Origin: Symbiodinium natans
Lineage: Eukaryota > Sar > Dinophyceae > Suessiales > Symbiodiniaceae
Direction of reading: 5' to 3'
Assembly: GCA_905221605.1 (NCBI GenBank)
Contig: CAJNDS010001824.1
Coordinates: 667,048 to 731,047 of the forward strand
Length of the DNA: 64,000 bases
Numbering within the stretch: position 1 is the first letter of the stretch; each line of letters starts with the position of its first letter. The translations under genes were made by a program, and so were the position numbers. A model generated the notes under the pieces. The model saw only the letters and a list, made by a program, of their open reading frames with translations. It made no database searches and was not told the DNA's origin. This document shows, piece after piece, positions 22,401 through 27,284 of this stretch.

Positions 22401-24521
22401 ACATGTCTTGACCAAACCGTCAGCCGCACTCGGGAATCTTCACGCATGCCGCCATTTGCTCTGCTCTGCGTCAAGCTTTTACGGACTGCCAGGATGGCTC
22501 TGAGCTCTGCCACCTCAGCCACAGTGGTCGCCCCCTTCACCACTTGCCGGCCCAGTGTGGCGCCCATTGCAGACCTCCTGCGTGAGGGCCGAGGCGCGAT
22601 GCGGTTTTCGGTTTCGGTTGCCGCCCTGTGCCCGTGCAAAGCACCTTCTGAGCCCATGATGAGCTGGCCAGGCGCGCTGGCCACGTCCTTTGCTGGATAC
22701 AAGTACTGCTCCTCGACTTCGGTTATTGTCGGGTTTCTAGGCCATGAGGAGCGACCCCGGCGACTCCGGCTGTCGTGCTCTCGCCAGCTGAGGTGTCCAC
22801 TATGGACTTCTGAACTCAGTGCTGAAGTTCAAGACCTATTGGCACGGTGTCCTGGCAGATTATGACAGATCATGTGCAGACATTAGTAGACATGTTGGCA
22901 CTGCATTGCTCGTGGTAGCTGCATAGACTGCTGTCTGTTGCATGGCTTGCTTTAGAGAGATTGGTGCTGGCATACTTTAGGATGCGTTTTGGGCATCCTT
23001 GATATGCAGTTTTTGTGGTTGTGTCTGGTACGAAGAGGGTCATGCAGCATGCCCCATGCCCAGTGAAGGCATTTCGCAATCCATGATGGCGGCCTACTTC
23101 CAGGCCTCGGCATGTTGGGACTTTGTGGGGAGCTCACGACGGTCGCACACGGGGGCATCTGCCATATAGATCCTGCTCCGTTGCTTCGTCGTCCACTGCA
23201 CGCTCCTCCGCTAGAGGGGTTGGGGTTTTTGACCAATAACGGCGTGACAGCGTACACCTCGTGTGCAAAAGGACACCCAGAAGGCCTCCCCCCCTCCCCT
23301 CCGCCGGAACGTGGGCGACCAGCCTTGGAACTCGCAGGACATGATTGGCTTCCTGAGCCTGTCCTGGGCCATGAGCTTGGCCAGGCCCGGCTCAGGGTGC
23401 AGCGGCAATCCTCGAACGCATGTGCCCTTTATGCCGTACTACATCCAGATTCCCCGGACCCCTGCACCCAGGCCTGCGCCGGTGCTGGCCACCAGCCGGC
23501 CGACCTCTTCGCTCTTCTCCGGCTTCACGGTGCTCCCCCTCCCCTCCCTCCCTCCCTCCCCCTCTATCCAATCCTTCAGGGCTTGGGACTTTAGGGAGGC
23601 ATAGAGTTCAGGGTAGCATGGGTTGCGCCTTGTATCGTGCACAGCCTTATCAGAGTGGTTCGGGGCTGGGCTGAGACTTGGATATGTTGCACCTCTGTCT
23701 GTTGCAGGTGTTGTCCGTTGTGGGCATGCTGGGCTTGAATGCCCTTTTTCTGGAAGTGAACTGGAGCATCATAACGTCGGATGAGGAGTACGTGCCGTTC
23801 CCGGCCACGTGGCTGAGTGTAGCGGTGCGTCTTTGATAGCCGACATCCTCGCATCTCGGTAAGAATGGGCTACCGGGCCCAGTTCGGCAAAGCCGGACTG
23901 CGAAAGAGCCGGAGGACCCCAACCCTAAACCCTACACCCGAAAACCCGAAACCCTAAACCCTAAACCCTAAAGCGCCTGAAAGCCGGCAGCTGAAGGCTG
24001 CTTCGGTCGGCAACCTTGAGCCCCACTGTGCAAGCAACAGCTTCATCCACCACCCTGAGCGCCCCAAACATCGGCAGAGACTCCGCCGGGTAGAGACGTC
24101 AAGGGTTTAGGGTTTAGGGTTTAGGGTTTAGGGGTCATCCTTCGTCGAGTAAGCCGAGGGTTTTGGACTTTGGGCTTTGGGAGGGCGTCGGCGTGCTGAT
24201 GCAAGAAGCATGTTCCAACGTGGTCCCCAAGATGGCTCCTATTAGAAGCGAAAGTCTGCAATAATTTTGCCTTTTTGTACTTTTTGTAACCTATAAATTA
24301 TATAGCCTGTTTTTTTGGGTTTTTTATGTGTTAGGGCTTGGGGGATTTGAGCGAGGTTCACAAGGTCCGCATCACGCAGTGGTGGAAGCTGAACACGAAC
24401 TGGGAGGTCACGACTCTTTTCTTTACGCACCTCGGCGGTCACACATGTTCCTTCCTTCCTTGTGCCAGGCATCGCCTGGGATTTGTCCGGAGAGTCTTTA
24501 AGCTCAGGGCGATCACGTGCT

Positions 24522-24620
<99 letters not shown>

Positions 24621-24770
24621 TTTGTGCTTTCGGTGCATTCGGCATGTGGCGGCAGCATCAACATCAGGTACACCTTTCAGCTCTTCTGGTCGGCTGTGGT
24701 GTATTCCTTCGGTGATGTTTTCCGGCTTCCCTGGTACACGAACTTAGCCGTTCGGCTGGCATTGATCTAG
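231..24770 (+). CDS. P5B-type (ATP13A-like) P-type ATPase gene, multi-exon span, 5' end probably outside window
   Basis: Conserved P-type ATPase segments occur in the right order on one strand: LVPGDIV (actuator), TGEA (dephosphorylation loop), CFDKTGTLT (phosphorylated Asp), KGSFE (nucleotide domain), ITGDA, ARMTPN, GDGGND (hinge) and REGRGA. The P5 subfamily is indicated by [14 protein letters not shown] just before the CFDKTGTLT exon, ELAVTQQAF in place of the usual ELAVTGKAF, and VVAPFT after the hinge. P5B enzymes are membrane pumps of endo-lysosomal compartments; animal members export polyamines, but substrate cannot be read here. At least 23 exons are visible. The 10.4 kb copia element sits in the intron after the DKTGTLT exon. 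The TGE exon is frameshifted, so the copy may be decaying or the assembly has an indel. N-terminal exons and the CHSL-type segment were not found. Confidence 0.8.
411..528 (+). CDS. P5B ATPase exon: M1/M2 membrane segment
   Basis: After ACTCAG the frame reads [20 protein letters not shown] and then [16 protein letters not shown], like the P5B segment LW-x(4)-YYYYA...SxxxTRxQ. The 3' boundary is uncertain. Confidence 0.7.
650..720 (+). CDS. P5B ATPase exon: start of actuator domain
   Basis: Reads [18 protein letters not shown], the 'V-x-V-x-R-x-G' strand preceding LVPGD in P-type ATPases. It is followed by GTAGGATG and ends in phase 0, compatible with the next exon. Confidence 0.7.
916..964 (+). 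CDS. P5B ATPase exon: LVPGD motif of actuator domain
   Basis: After TTTGCAG the frame reads [16 protein letters not shown], the classic LVPGD element. GTCCAG follows as donor. The upstream intron (721-915) is full of CCCTAAA-type repeats. Confidence 0.85.
965..3121 (+). other. Intron-like stretch of the P5B ATPase gene
   Basis: No convincing exon was seen here. It holds TTTAGGG-like repeats near 1050-1082, a (TATATG)n/(TA)n microsatellite at 1236-1450, and unremarkable sequence from 1500. A cryptic exon between LVPGD and TGE is expected but not recognised. Confidence 0.4.
1236..1450. repeat. TATATG/TATGCA/TA microsatellite
   Basis: About 215 bp of alternating pyrimidine-purine repeats: TATG, then GTATAT, then ATATGC, then pure TA. 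ORFs reading through it on both strands are low-complexity artefacts. Confidence 0.9.
3122..3307 (+). CDS. P5B ATPase exon: TGE loop region, with apparent frameshift
   Basis: After AAATCAG the first frame reads [16 protein letters not shown], matching N-E-S-x-L-T-G-E-S of P-type ATPases. From about 3169 a different frame continues the homology with VVKTLPVQE and then [20 protein letters not shown], corresponding to GTxxLQV...TGFxTxxG. The two halves are out of frame, so one base is missing or two are extra between them. Either this copy is damaged or the assembly has an indel. Confidence 0.65.
3433..3695 (+). CDS. P5B ATPase exon: KGQL...LYP segment and M3
   Basis: Reads [20 protein letters not shown], corresponding to the P5B segment KGxLxRSILYPKPxxFKF. 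A charged stretch follows, then the membrane segment [18 protein letters not shown]. The 28-residue charged stretch before the membrane helix is longer than usual. The 3' end is approximate. Confidence 0.75.
3852..3947 (+). CDS. P5B ATPase exon: probable M4 with altered PPALP motif
   Basis: Frame reads [20 protein letters not shown] and then HIVLSVGQ, in the position of the M4 segment TxxVPPALPxxMTxGI. The substrate-site motif appears as LPTML, so Pro-Pro is not kept. Order in the gene supports it; similarity is modest. Confidence 0.5.
4067..4260. repeat. GTAGGAATA-type minisatellite
   Basis: Tandem variants of AGTAGGAATAGTAGGAATAG run through this intronic stretch; no coding signal. Confidence 0.85.
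4636..4692 (+). CDS. P5B ATPase exon: IFC..P.RI segment
   Basis: After TTTGGCAG the frame reads [19 protein letters not shown], a near-perfect match to the P5 signature IFCxxPxRIxxAGK that directly precedes the DKTGTLT strand. A further short exon reading AKRLKEQ near 4429-4450 could supply the preceding RL segment. Confidence 0.8.
5112..5157 (+). CDS. P5B ATPase exon: DKTGTLT phosphorylation site
   Basis: After CCCGCAG the frame reads [16 protein letters not shown]; the phosphorylated Asp codon is 5130-5132. A GTGGCA donor follows. The next intron received the copia element about 290 bp downstream. Confidence 0.92.
5241..5276. repeat. CCCTAAA telomere-type repeat
   Basis: Five degenerate CCCTAAA units in the intron upstream of the retrotransposon. 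Confidence 0.8.
5443..5447. other. Target-site duplication, left copy (CCCTA)
   Basis: CCCTA abuts the 5' LTR and recurs at 15881-15885 just after the 3' LTR. Five base pairs is the usual Ty1/copia target duplication. The target was itself a telomere-type repeat. Confidence 0.85.
5448..5668 (+). repeat. 5' LTR, 221 bp
   Basis: Begins TGCGGAGCTG and ends CCCCCCGTA. I saw no difference from 15660-15880. It contains TTTTGGCTCAAG at 5519-5530, identical to the 3' end of the dinoflagellate spliced leader. The promoter, R region and poly(A) signal should lie here but no clear TATA box or AATAAA was found. Confidence 0.95.
5669..5680 (+). promoter_or_regulatory. Primer-binding site complementary to the tRNA-iMet anticodon arm
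   Basis: GGTTATGAGCCC begins at the first base after the LTR. Its complement, GGGCTCATAACC, is the anticodon stem-loop of yeast-type initiator tRNA-Met (anticodon CAT within it; tRNA sequence recalled from memory). Drosophila copia and yeast Ty5 prime from an internally cleaved initiator tRNA in the same way, so half-tRNA priming is likely. Confidence 0.7.
5731..15474 (+). CDS. Ty1/copia Gag-Pol polyprotein with MTase-like and 2OG-dioxygenase-like domains, 3247 aa
   Basis: Start chosen at GCCATGG (5731). Residues: 151-175 coiled coil; 704-724 CCCH finger (C-x9-C-x5-C-x3-H); 734-747 CCHC knuckle; 863 DTAATH degenerate protease core; 1024 and 1201 DSGASH protease cores in two near-identical 177-residue repeats; 1400-1610 methyltransferase-like (HLFSG 1400, GGPPC Cys1455, ESPGDPE 1531, KPTT); integrase with H1695, H1700, C1707, C1710 and catalytic D1734, D1881, E1917 (exact D-x35-E) plus a roughly 77-residue acidic insert at 1762-1838; 2200-2370 dioxygenase-like (H2280, D2282, H2348, R2357); reverse transcriptase with LDISKAF (D2638) and YVDD 2748-2751; RNase H D2937, E2977, D3015 and ADLLTK near 3064; a membrane helix at about 3156-3176 and a Cys-rich tail. 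At 3247 aa it is over twice the length of typical copia Pol. No frameshift separates Gag from Pol. Confidence 0.95.
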   Translation: MDMMRRRSEPGLSPTANEAEGNRGGGGEDRQQMVQALTDGREVAMIQPTPQVENEVVPVQAANPFWSERAQEEMRLRQSRPASLPASGGDRSGEGTRRPPSLQDLLGQEPAPVERPSSGLMGQMERGTIGGVQADEELIPDVSGEEQTEDMAVVKRALKELLVQTKELGNRLHRVEEKSYTSAASGSASRARSSGVVDANTAYPLGMTPEKQYLPGQVFYTDGMGGFWTVLPDGTWLPIEGYDLPKGCDLQSLPGSRKGDVQVEDEKEVPMMHVAEGKKPSRLPPLNYPTGGPASGGYASGPPGLTHVPITSVPSGVDGSAAPVGNQPGFVSARETATQENSAGSGGYTMVDDVPYRWKMVAGKLELEKVPLTAVAPGIGHGLPQGPGGRVSLPPGAVVPRGMPITGDSSGTERPEALGKHVMSLPTLADYTPSNPTALGDWIAMIEPMLSSLTDTGRVWWQCVYSKAYQAYAKWLSVSPLERLGIKAELEGFKVVQTVHVLLEQRAVSLLLQAIPERLKTEIVSTRMLGSVMIFYKLLTVYQPGGANERSTMLNFLVQPSPATSISEAIKGVRQWAQWRFRLRELRAAEPDATLLIKGLDGLSSALLAKHPTVHFRVASFREKLGVDYSPTSETATKLAEMLQAEFELLLHSAGEQEVKQDSDAKKRARLNKAQKGTGDETEEGDKGKGKGKRYSGDGERPFCWIYGKTDAGCKFGSRCKFRHDKDSLERGRCFECGAVGHLQPQCPYKDGASSNVDSNPERSRSKGNSPKGGKGGKGAKWGNAKKAEVAEGGDETANAGLDKGSASPSSPSTANQVLVEALEVLKSMKLSSEQSASNGDPSIRMLCGSGLLQQEGRVALVDTAATHLVRTLFPWECLPDTTVMVQSALGGVTMRITEKGTLIREDNGPLIIPLWLILEFGANLTVINGMCHVGAKSSLDQLLWFEHGCLVMDYKTAEKMVLHAERQRVSWSHSQWRNGRADCGVGSSDATLLPKQGEGRGVCVLHVARVSDTNECSGMGMLDSGASHPLRSLRPGEQLPQQKVLVSLAVGSREMCVTPGGTLVTPEMVDPLVPIGKASALVGLRVQWRGGKCTASHPVLGELRVRDLNRGAKSSLDQLLWFEHGCLVMDYKTAEKMVLHAEGQRVSWSHSQWRNGRADCGVGSSDATLLPKQGEGRGVCVLHVARVSDTNECSGMGMLDSGASHPLRSLRPGEQLPQQKVLVSLAVGSREMCITPGGTLVTPEMVDPLVPIGKASALVGLRVQWRGGKCTASHPVLGELRVRDLNGCPCLEKEVALQIIDEMDWCSPKQALKVARMVQGCPNTDNEVAVKTSLQSAARTASANEEEFVQACWRFLRWYYGDIPENMLMELLPRGDIAALPFNRHKRRRLARAKRVVVHLFSGKQKWHFPSRDVEVLELDLTKGGDLHNSSVWKYLLHLAAEGKVVAVVGGPPCRTVSRLRGEDGGPPVLRRRCGPERLGLKSLPWPHQELAQKDGVLLLKMLFLYDVAVHSRCGTAEVINGSSVFFGMESPGDPELIGKDFSQNGKTVLSAEDLVDGSQEGLSSPTFWSWPEVKSFCERYGMYAAHFDQGALGHALVKPTTFLVSDMELWESLEQVRVVVPWSATFASTLEERIGQSSIWARWAFGLVKRIRHRLAQWLHESDAEREAMVLKKEEREGTLRRLTTEERAFRDHCLRGHIPFRRDCQICVSAAGKERRHLRRKHGDAYTLSLDLAGPYKCSKDAHQQKPRHAVIGVYQFPMLDPNVGRPPEDADEVEDHVADEGAGVGEWLGDAVANFEEEGSAPVEPAPVLEAEVLKIQASEKSWKELKDHLTQPVRMINFVMVEPIVDKQQTTVLSAVQRMMVRLQRYGYPVLRIHSDRAGEFVNARFRSFCETRLIYRTTGDPGVPQTNGRAEACVGLFKRGVRSLLKEARLGPAYWALAARHWSMLRWQKAERELGLNPKALLPFGAQIQVKRRPWELLGPDGTKKGRQWVDRTQPALLLGPCDDLPGGYWVEAQGTAKDPDELVLFPCTTIFSNIKEPPELELEGVVEEQEPSPPEHRLKGKKPALRFADEEGPPLPPPRDPPVRHRLMEKSPASSLRGHVGSLRLLRKRGESPPLEIFEDDMQGLGELEENADVEDNVPGDEYWPTCCSPHENAYLVCKSETAGDGTQLEKEEQKAKSMYERSMYDYVDCEELLEGIVYPKRVNRRGGINNWCASTRALVLGHYTHGGVCGITKETHRRPWLCRYLASFVRHHNPEAKFSALQISCNAPVSLHRDSHNEKHCCNYVCGFGDYKDGQLWVEDEKVLEEGAEVVEQSYGKKVLPGKLVDIHWNFMSFFPRKLHGPMPWKGNRVSLTGYTPVFMERLSYKDRCYLLQCKFPLPEPQAEEGEKRKWLKMTLKETSLDDLAEEVDYAVFEAHQWALEEHLSIRRLIAEQECCILDEFHGSANESNEEKGSGTREWLVKAKRAEEQLSRFLVKAAQVQQMVQENTALEAAEEVEFLQTKTIPTQEAMQELEKWRESLSDEVTSLVKELEVVEPTTQEKLDKLAEEPNAPVIEYVPSLVVFTRKQGTGRRRARICACGNFISSTAATEYEGPRSLSRHSLYAPGLDSTTFRCQVRHAAYMVWIIAGLDISKAFLTAPMNRAQREGRLVVVQPPRAAVKLGLCTKEERWIVRKALYGLAESPAAWVEWRDQRLQGMSWVSKDGQAMSFQRSNADPSLFLIMAQEKPEGASKLVGTMGLYVDDFLMAGTMTVLREALEQIRKEWKTSEPEFCGPGCGDGFLKFLGVQIWYRNGSFFLNQEDFVRDLLNRRGYQIDETGKGSNLPMVKETPGEEEEVDIPSLRAAQGAVGEFLWVAIKTRPDLAFCTSQLSLWTSRRPRFVVKKAEEVFRYLAATPTLGLTFGAIATCEKERNEVLRYGRGVKVVESYADASFAAGENEKSHSGAVVVWGDCPVMWATQRQSTVALSTAEAELHASIEGATMIQSCTPIIAALVGTGEESLQKVLYTDSVSTCSIIQYPAGSWRTRHLRIRAAGVRSLVDRGYMVIAHLRGEYMIADLLTKLMSGQVYAKQKALWGLRLLVQGTDLKKASLAMAVMMVAASLQGMATGGEEVSTAGFFCSEEGVCKVANTSTVMVLAQGIEMVVNNSDLVAYLVAAIILWELAWCLFRRLYKWLWIKKAVVIPASATLYTTVGGNCMHASSDCDVLRYSQPRAKTLCKHCLKDGWVVNAEFLGEERAAGT
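8536..9597 (+). repeat. In-frame tandem duplication of the protease segment, 2 x 531 bp
   Basis: Unit one (8536-9066) and unit two (9067-9597) are offset by exactly 531 bp, or 177 codons. Only two internal differences were found: A8629/G9160 (Arg to Gly) and G8902/A9433 (Val to Ile). Each unit encodes a DSGASH core, so the polyprotein has two near-identical proteases. Confidence 0.95.
15631..15652. repeat. Perfect inverted repeat next to the polypurine tract
   Basis: TGTCCTAGGA, AA, TCCTAGGACA: a 10-bp perfect palindrome with a 2-bp spacer, ending inside the purine tract. Confidence 0.9.
15647..15659 (+). promoter_or_regulatory. Polypurine tract for plus-strand DNA priming
   Basis: AGGACAGGGGGAG lies directly upstream of the 3' LTR, where LTR elements prime plus-strand synthesis; one C interrupts it. 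Confidence 0.75.
15660..15880 (+). repeat. 3' LTR, 221 bp
   Basis: Same sequence as the 5' LTR by eye. The spliced-leader-like 12-mer lies at 15731-15742. It is followed at once by the second CCCTA copy and a telomere-type array. Confidence 0.95.
15881..16023. repeat. CCCTAAA telomere-type array flanking the retrotransposon
   Basis: About 140 bp of CCCTAAA and variants (CCCTAAG, CCCGAAA), becoming regular over the last 80 bp. The first five bases are the right target-site duplication. Confidence 0.95.
16037..16130 (+). CDS. Possible P5B ATPase exon after the retrotransposon
   Basis: Follows TTCTTGGCAG, a good acceptor. Two frames are open: one reads [11 protein letters not shown], resembling the F-S-x-x-x-R-M-S loop; the other begins [21 protein letters not shown] cannot decide between them. 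Confidence 0.35.
16996..17045 (+). CDS. Possible P5B ATPase exon: F-x-F-S-x-x-x-x-M-S region
   Basis: Reads [17 protein letters not shown], similar to the P-type motif RFxFSSxLxRMSV of the nucleotide domain, and stands in the right order before KGSFE. The usual Arg-Met is replaced. Confidence 0.4.
18022..18107 (+). CDS. P5B ATPase exon: KGSFE nucleotide-domain motif
   Basis: After ATGGCAAG the frame reads [20 protein letters not shown] then ENFIQAPA, matching VKGAPExIxxxCxxxxVPxxF. The donor GTCTGT follows with the phase kept. This proves the ATPase gene resumes beyond the retrotransposon. Confidence 0.85.
18108..20167 (+). other. Intron-like stretch of the P5B ATPase gene with telomere-type repeats
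   Basis: Holds TTTAGGG-like units at 18134-18186, CCCTAAA units at 19094-19165 and TTTAGGG/TTGAGGG units at 19516-19600. The segment preceding NPPRPDT (GxRVLA) may hide near 20120-20150 (VKVLASLS) but is not certain. Confidence 0.4.
20168..20247 (+). CDS. P5B ATPase exon: NPPRPDT segment
   Basis: After CTGCAG the frame reads [20 protein letters not shown] then AGDVRS, matching P5 LxFxNxLKPDTxxxIxxLxxAxIRxVM. The donor GTGACC follows; splicing to 20365 restores DVRSVMITGD. Confidence 0.9.
20365..20432 (+). CDS. P5B ATPase exon: TGD motif
   Basis: After GACCAG the frame reads [20 protein letters not shown], the P-type TGD-x-x-x-TAxxIA element. Asn of TGDN is Ala here. The 3' end is approximate. 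Confidence 0.88.
21430..21540 (+). CDS. P5B ATPase exon: ELAVT segment
   Basis: Reads [20 protein letters not shown], corresponding to ELAVTGKAF, a P5 landmark. Gly is Gln here. Both ends are approximate. Upstream (20740-20850) an open frame with [13 protein letters not shown] could be another exon. Confidence 0.75.
21940..22014 (+). CDS. P5B ATPase exon: ARMTPNGK segment
   Basis: Reads [20 protein letters not shown] then NGKI, matching the P-type FARMSPxQK strand. A GTGTGG donor follows. Confidence 0.85.
22158..22195 (+). CDS. P5B ATPase micro-exon before the GDG motif
   Basis: After CCGAG the frame reads [11 protein letters not shown], fitting the P5 linker LVxxLQxxGxxVxMxGDG between ARMTPN and GDGxND. 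Confidence 0.55.
22334..22399 (+). CDS. P5B ATPase exon: GDGxND hinge
   Basis: Reads [21 protein letters not shown], the invariant hinge motif (MxGDGxND-x-x-AL-x-x-A-x-V-G-x-S) that binds Mg2+ at the phosphorylation site. Confidence 0.92.
22493..22603 (+). CDS. P5B ATPase exon: VVAPFT...REGR segment
   Basis: After CTGCCAG the frame reads [20 protein letters not shown] then [13 protein letters not shown], matching AEASVVAPFTSxxxxIxxVxxLIREGRxxL, a hallmark of P5 ATPases before M5. GTTTTC follows. Confidence 0.9.
22672..22721 (+). CDS. P5B ATPase exon: TSFxxFKY segment (M5 start)
   Basis: Reads [16 protein letters not shown], matching LxTSFxxFKYM in P5 ATPases. The phase with the previous exon is not resolved. 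Confidence 0.75.
23308..23396 (+). CDS. P5B ATPase exon: membrane segment near M6
   Basis: Reads [20 protein letters not shown] then AMSLARPG, in the position of NLSxxQFLYIDLxIxxxxAxxM. Moderate similarity supported by gene order. Confidence 0.55.
23471..23529 (+). CDS. P5B ATPase exon: RPTSSLFS segment
   Basis: After CCCAG the frame reads [19 protein letters not shown], matching LxxxRPxxSLxS of P5 C-terminal loops. A GTGCTC donor follows. Confidence 0.65.
23708..23824 (+). CDS. P5B ATPase exon: C-terminal membrane segment
   Basis: Exactly 39 codons between CTGTTGCAG and [27 protein letters not shown] followed by [11 protein letters not shown]. It has hydrophobic helix character and the luminal 'W-Y/P' loop of P5 ATPases. 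Confidence 0.65.
24336..24437 (+). CDS. P5B ATPase exon: N-x-x-x-T-x-L-F-F segment
   Basis: Reads [19 protein letters not shown], matching SxxNTxxFLxSxFQ, the start of the penultimate helices in P5 ATPases. Confidence 0.6.
24526..24620. repeat. CTG trinucleotide repeat, intronic
   Basis: About 31 CTG units interrupted twice by GTG, between two ATPase exons. Read through, it gives poly-Leu, poly-Ala or poly-Ser artefacts. Confidence 0.9.
24668..24770 (+). CDS. P5B ATPase exon: FR-x-P-x-x-x-N C-terminal segment, possible last exon
   Basis: After AACATCAG the frame reads [20 protein letters not shown] then PWYTN and stops at TAG 24768-24770, matching FQxxxxAxVFSxGxPFRxPxxxN. Typical proteins continue about 25 residues further, so a later exon may exist instead of this stop. 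Confidence 0.65.
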
Positions 24771-25718
24771 CGATCCCAGCTCTCCAGATCGGCTCTGATG
24801 CCCCCAGTTCCCAGTATTTCCCAGTCAAGCACAGTTCCTTCTCCGAGGTCCTGATGGCCTGCCGCCCAGATTGGGCAACCGCTTGACTGGGGCTGCTAGT
24901 TGAGAGACATGTGGTCTGGCGACTTTTCGCCGCATGTAGTCGCACTGGGGAACGAGCTCTTCGTCCTCCATGAGCCCTAACCATAGGGGATTCCCTGCAA
25001 CACCACCAGCTTGGCGAGTCTCGCCTCAAGCTCGCCTAACGTCCCCTCTGCCCAAGAAGTCGCCCGAAGCGTTTGTTGGGGGGCTGTGATGGCCTCTGAA
25101 AAGGCCTTGGTGGCGGTCAACCTGGGGCTGCTGAGACTCGCCTCAGACGAGAGAGGAGAGAGATCCTGTTTTGGAGGAGTTCCTGTTGTTTCTGGTGGAG
25201 ATATCGGGGTTGAGATAGGCTCTGAGCCCAACCATTGCAAAGGACGTTCCTGATGCTGAGCAGCCCCAATTGGATGACCCGCTTGTTCAAGCTCGTCTTC
25301 GAGGCTGCGATGCGAGAGCCGCGCTTCGCTTTTTTTCGGCTCCGCCTTTGCCAGGACGTCACGGATTCCGATCCATGGACGCCAGAGGAGCAGCTCGGCC
25401 ATGAAAGCTCCCTTGGTATCCTAAAGTATCCGAATAAGTCCTGAGTTTCTGGAATTGGACGATGCCATCAGGTACTGCCCAGCAATGCCGAGATCGGTGC
25501 GCTACCATCTGCTCTTGGTGATCATGTGCAATCTCACATGCACCGCTTTCCTGGAGAAGGCACCTCGGGCTTTCTTGCTCAGACCTGCTCAGTCATGATT
25601 ATTTCATTTCATACTTTGATTGTAAACGCTTGCGCGCGCCGCCTCGGCAGCCGGGCCGGCCCCAGGACAGGAAAGGAGGAAAGAGGGTTTCGCAAAAAAA
25701 GGGAGGAGCAGAGCGGGT

Positions 25719-25719
<1 letters not shown>

Positions 25720-25752
<33 letters not shown>

Positions 25753-25805
25753 GAGGGGGGGGTGGGGGGTGGGGTGTGGGGGGGGGGGGGGGTGGGGTGG
25801 GGGTT
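25720..25805. repeat. Poly(G) tract
   Basis: About 85 bases of nearly pure G on this strand, with scattered T. The glycine- or proline-rich ORFs across it are artefacts. Confidence 0.95.
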
Positions 25806-26503
25806 GGGGGGTTTTGAGGCACTCCCCCTGTAGGAGCCACCGACAAGCGGGACCCTCCACGGCATCAGTTTGCAGCTCCTCCAAGGGATTGGGGGGGGTC
25901 CCACAGGGCGGGGGGGGGGGTGGCATCAAAAAATTTGGCAGGCCCGACCCGGGTCTGCTTGTTCCAGACGCTTCTCGGCAGGAAGCCGAGGCGAATATAG
26001 TAATCAAGATGAGTTCAATATCATATTCATTATGATTCTTATTATCAGATTCCACACCTGCTGGATGGGGCGATTCTCCCTGAGGTGATCATCCAAGGCC
26101 GAGTGGGCGACTACATGAGGGTGTTGGGTCGTGCCTTGGTGACGAGTTGGCGGCCCAGTAGTGTTCTGACTTTGTCCGTGGAGCTTCGAGTTTTCCCCCG
26201 ATTTGTTGCAGGGCCTTTCTCAGGTGTTCAATCAATGCCTTCCCCCAAAGACAGACCCCCCTGTAATTTTAAGTACTGTTCTCCCAGACCTATACAATGT
26301 CGTGCTGCAGGGGTGCCCAAAGGAGTCTAAGGTTTTCTGTATTAACTCCGTCAGATGAAGACTTCAATCTCCCGGCCCTATCCAAAAACAGACGCAGGAC
26401 AGGGCACTCTTATAAAAACCCTCGCTTCGAAGACAACAACATGCAAAAGTACACTACTTAGTCGTAGTGCACCCAGCAAAACTTCCCAGATGGCAGCCTT
26501 AAA

Positions 26504-26620
26504 CTTACTGTTGGTTAGTAGGGAATGAGGGAACGAGGTACCCTATGCCCTCCTAGATATACCCCTCAAGGGGTTATATAGGGTACCCCAGGCCTTCGTT
26601 CCCTACTAACCAACAGTAAG
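26504..26620. repeat. Hairpin element with 22-bp perfect terminal inverted repeats
   Basis: 26504-26525 is the exact reverse complement of 26599-26620, and inner segments (GGTACCCTAT, ACCCCTCAAGGGGT) also pair. A 117-bp foldback of MITE or introner type. Confidence 0.8.
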
Positions 26621-27223
26621 CTAAAAGAAGCCAAGAGTCTCAGGTGCCCTGTCGAAGCACGTCACGCTGCGGCTGTAGGGGGGGGGGAGTCAGATTTTAG
26701 AGGCGCCGGGCCCAGGGTGGTTGTAAGGTTTTGGGATGTGTGGCGAGGTTTGAAGGTGGTCTCGGGCACTCAGCCCAGACTCCACATCGCTGCTCCACGA
26801 CAGAAAGAAGGGAGCGCGACCCTTTGTTCCAGTTTCCCGCTGTTTTCAGGCTGTGCAATCGCACGCTACCACGTGACACAGCTCTGTCGCACAGCTTGTG
26901 GATGATTGTGCTGAGGCCCAGCTCGTTATATCTCATGATGTCAAAACTCTTCCAGGCAGTGGCAGGCTGCCAGGTCCTTGTACGGTCCTGCTGCGAGCCT
27001 GAAGCACAATCTTCCAGATGACTTAATAGACGGAGACCCGCTGGAGCTTTCAGCTAGCTCAAGCTGGCGTCTCTGTGGCACAGATGTAGCAATGCCAGAT
27101 GCGTACCAGTGCCGGACATCCGAAAAAGGAGCGCCCGAGGGGCGGGAAGTGACTCAAGCCACACCCTCAAATACCATAGGTACACCCCTACGCCCTAGAT
27201 ATGGACCCTAAACCCTAAACATC

Positions 27224-27284
27224 CCCAAAACAATCTGGCCAGAGGCCTATTCCTGGGCGGTGCTGCAGTCTGGGAAGGACTTGG
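27224..27284 (+). CDS. Helicase exon: Q-motif region
   Basis: Reads PKTIWPEAYSWAVLQSGKDL, matching PTxIQxxxWPxALxGRDL. The Gln of the Q motif is Trp. CCCTAAA repeats end within 15 bp of the coding start, so the acceptor is unclear. Confidence 0.7.

Larger units (their letters stand above)
24771..27223. other. Spacer between ATPase and helicase genes
   Basis: No exon recognised with confidence. It contains a long G tract (25720-25805), a hairpin element (26504-26620) and otherwise unremarkable sequence. The 5' exons of the helicase should lie here or be too diverged to see. Confidence 0.4.

Noticed and set aside
24242-24747. Poly-Ser, poly-Ala, poly-Leu and poly-Cys open frames
   Set aside because: Translations of the CTG repeat.
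25599-26055. Gly-rich (+) and Pro-rich (-) open frames
   Set aside because: Produced by the poly(G) tract.
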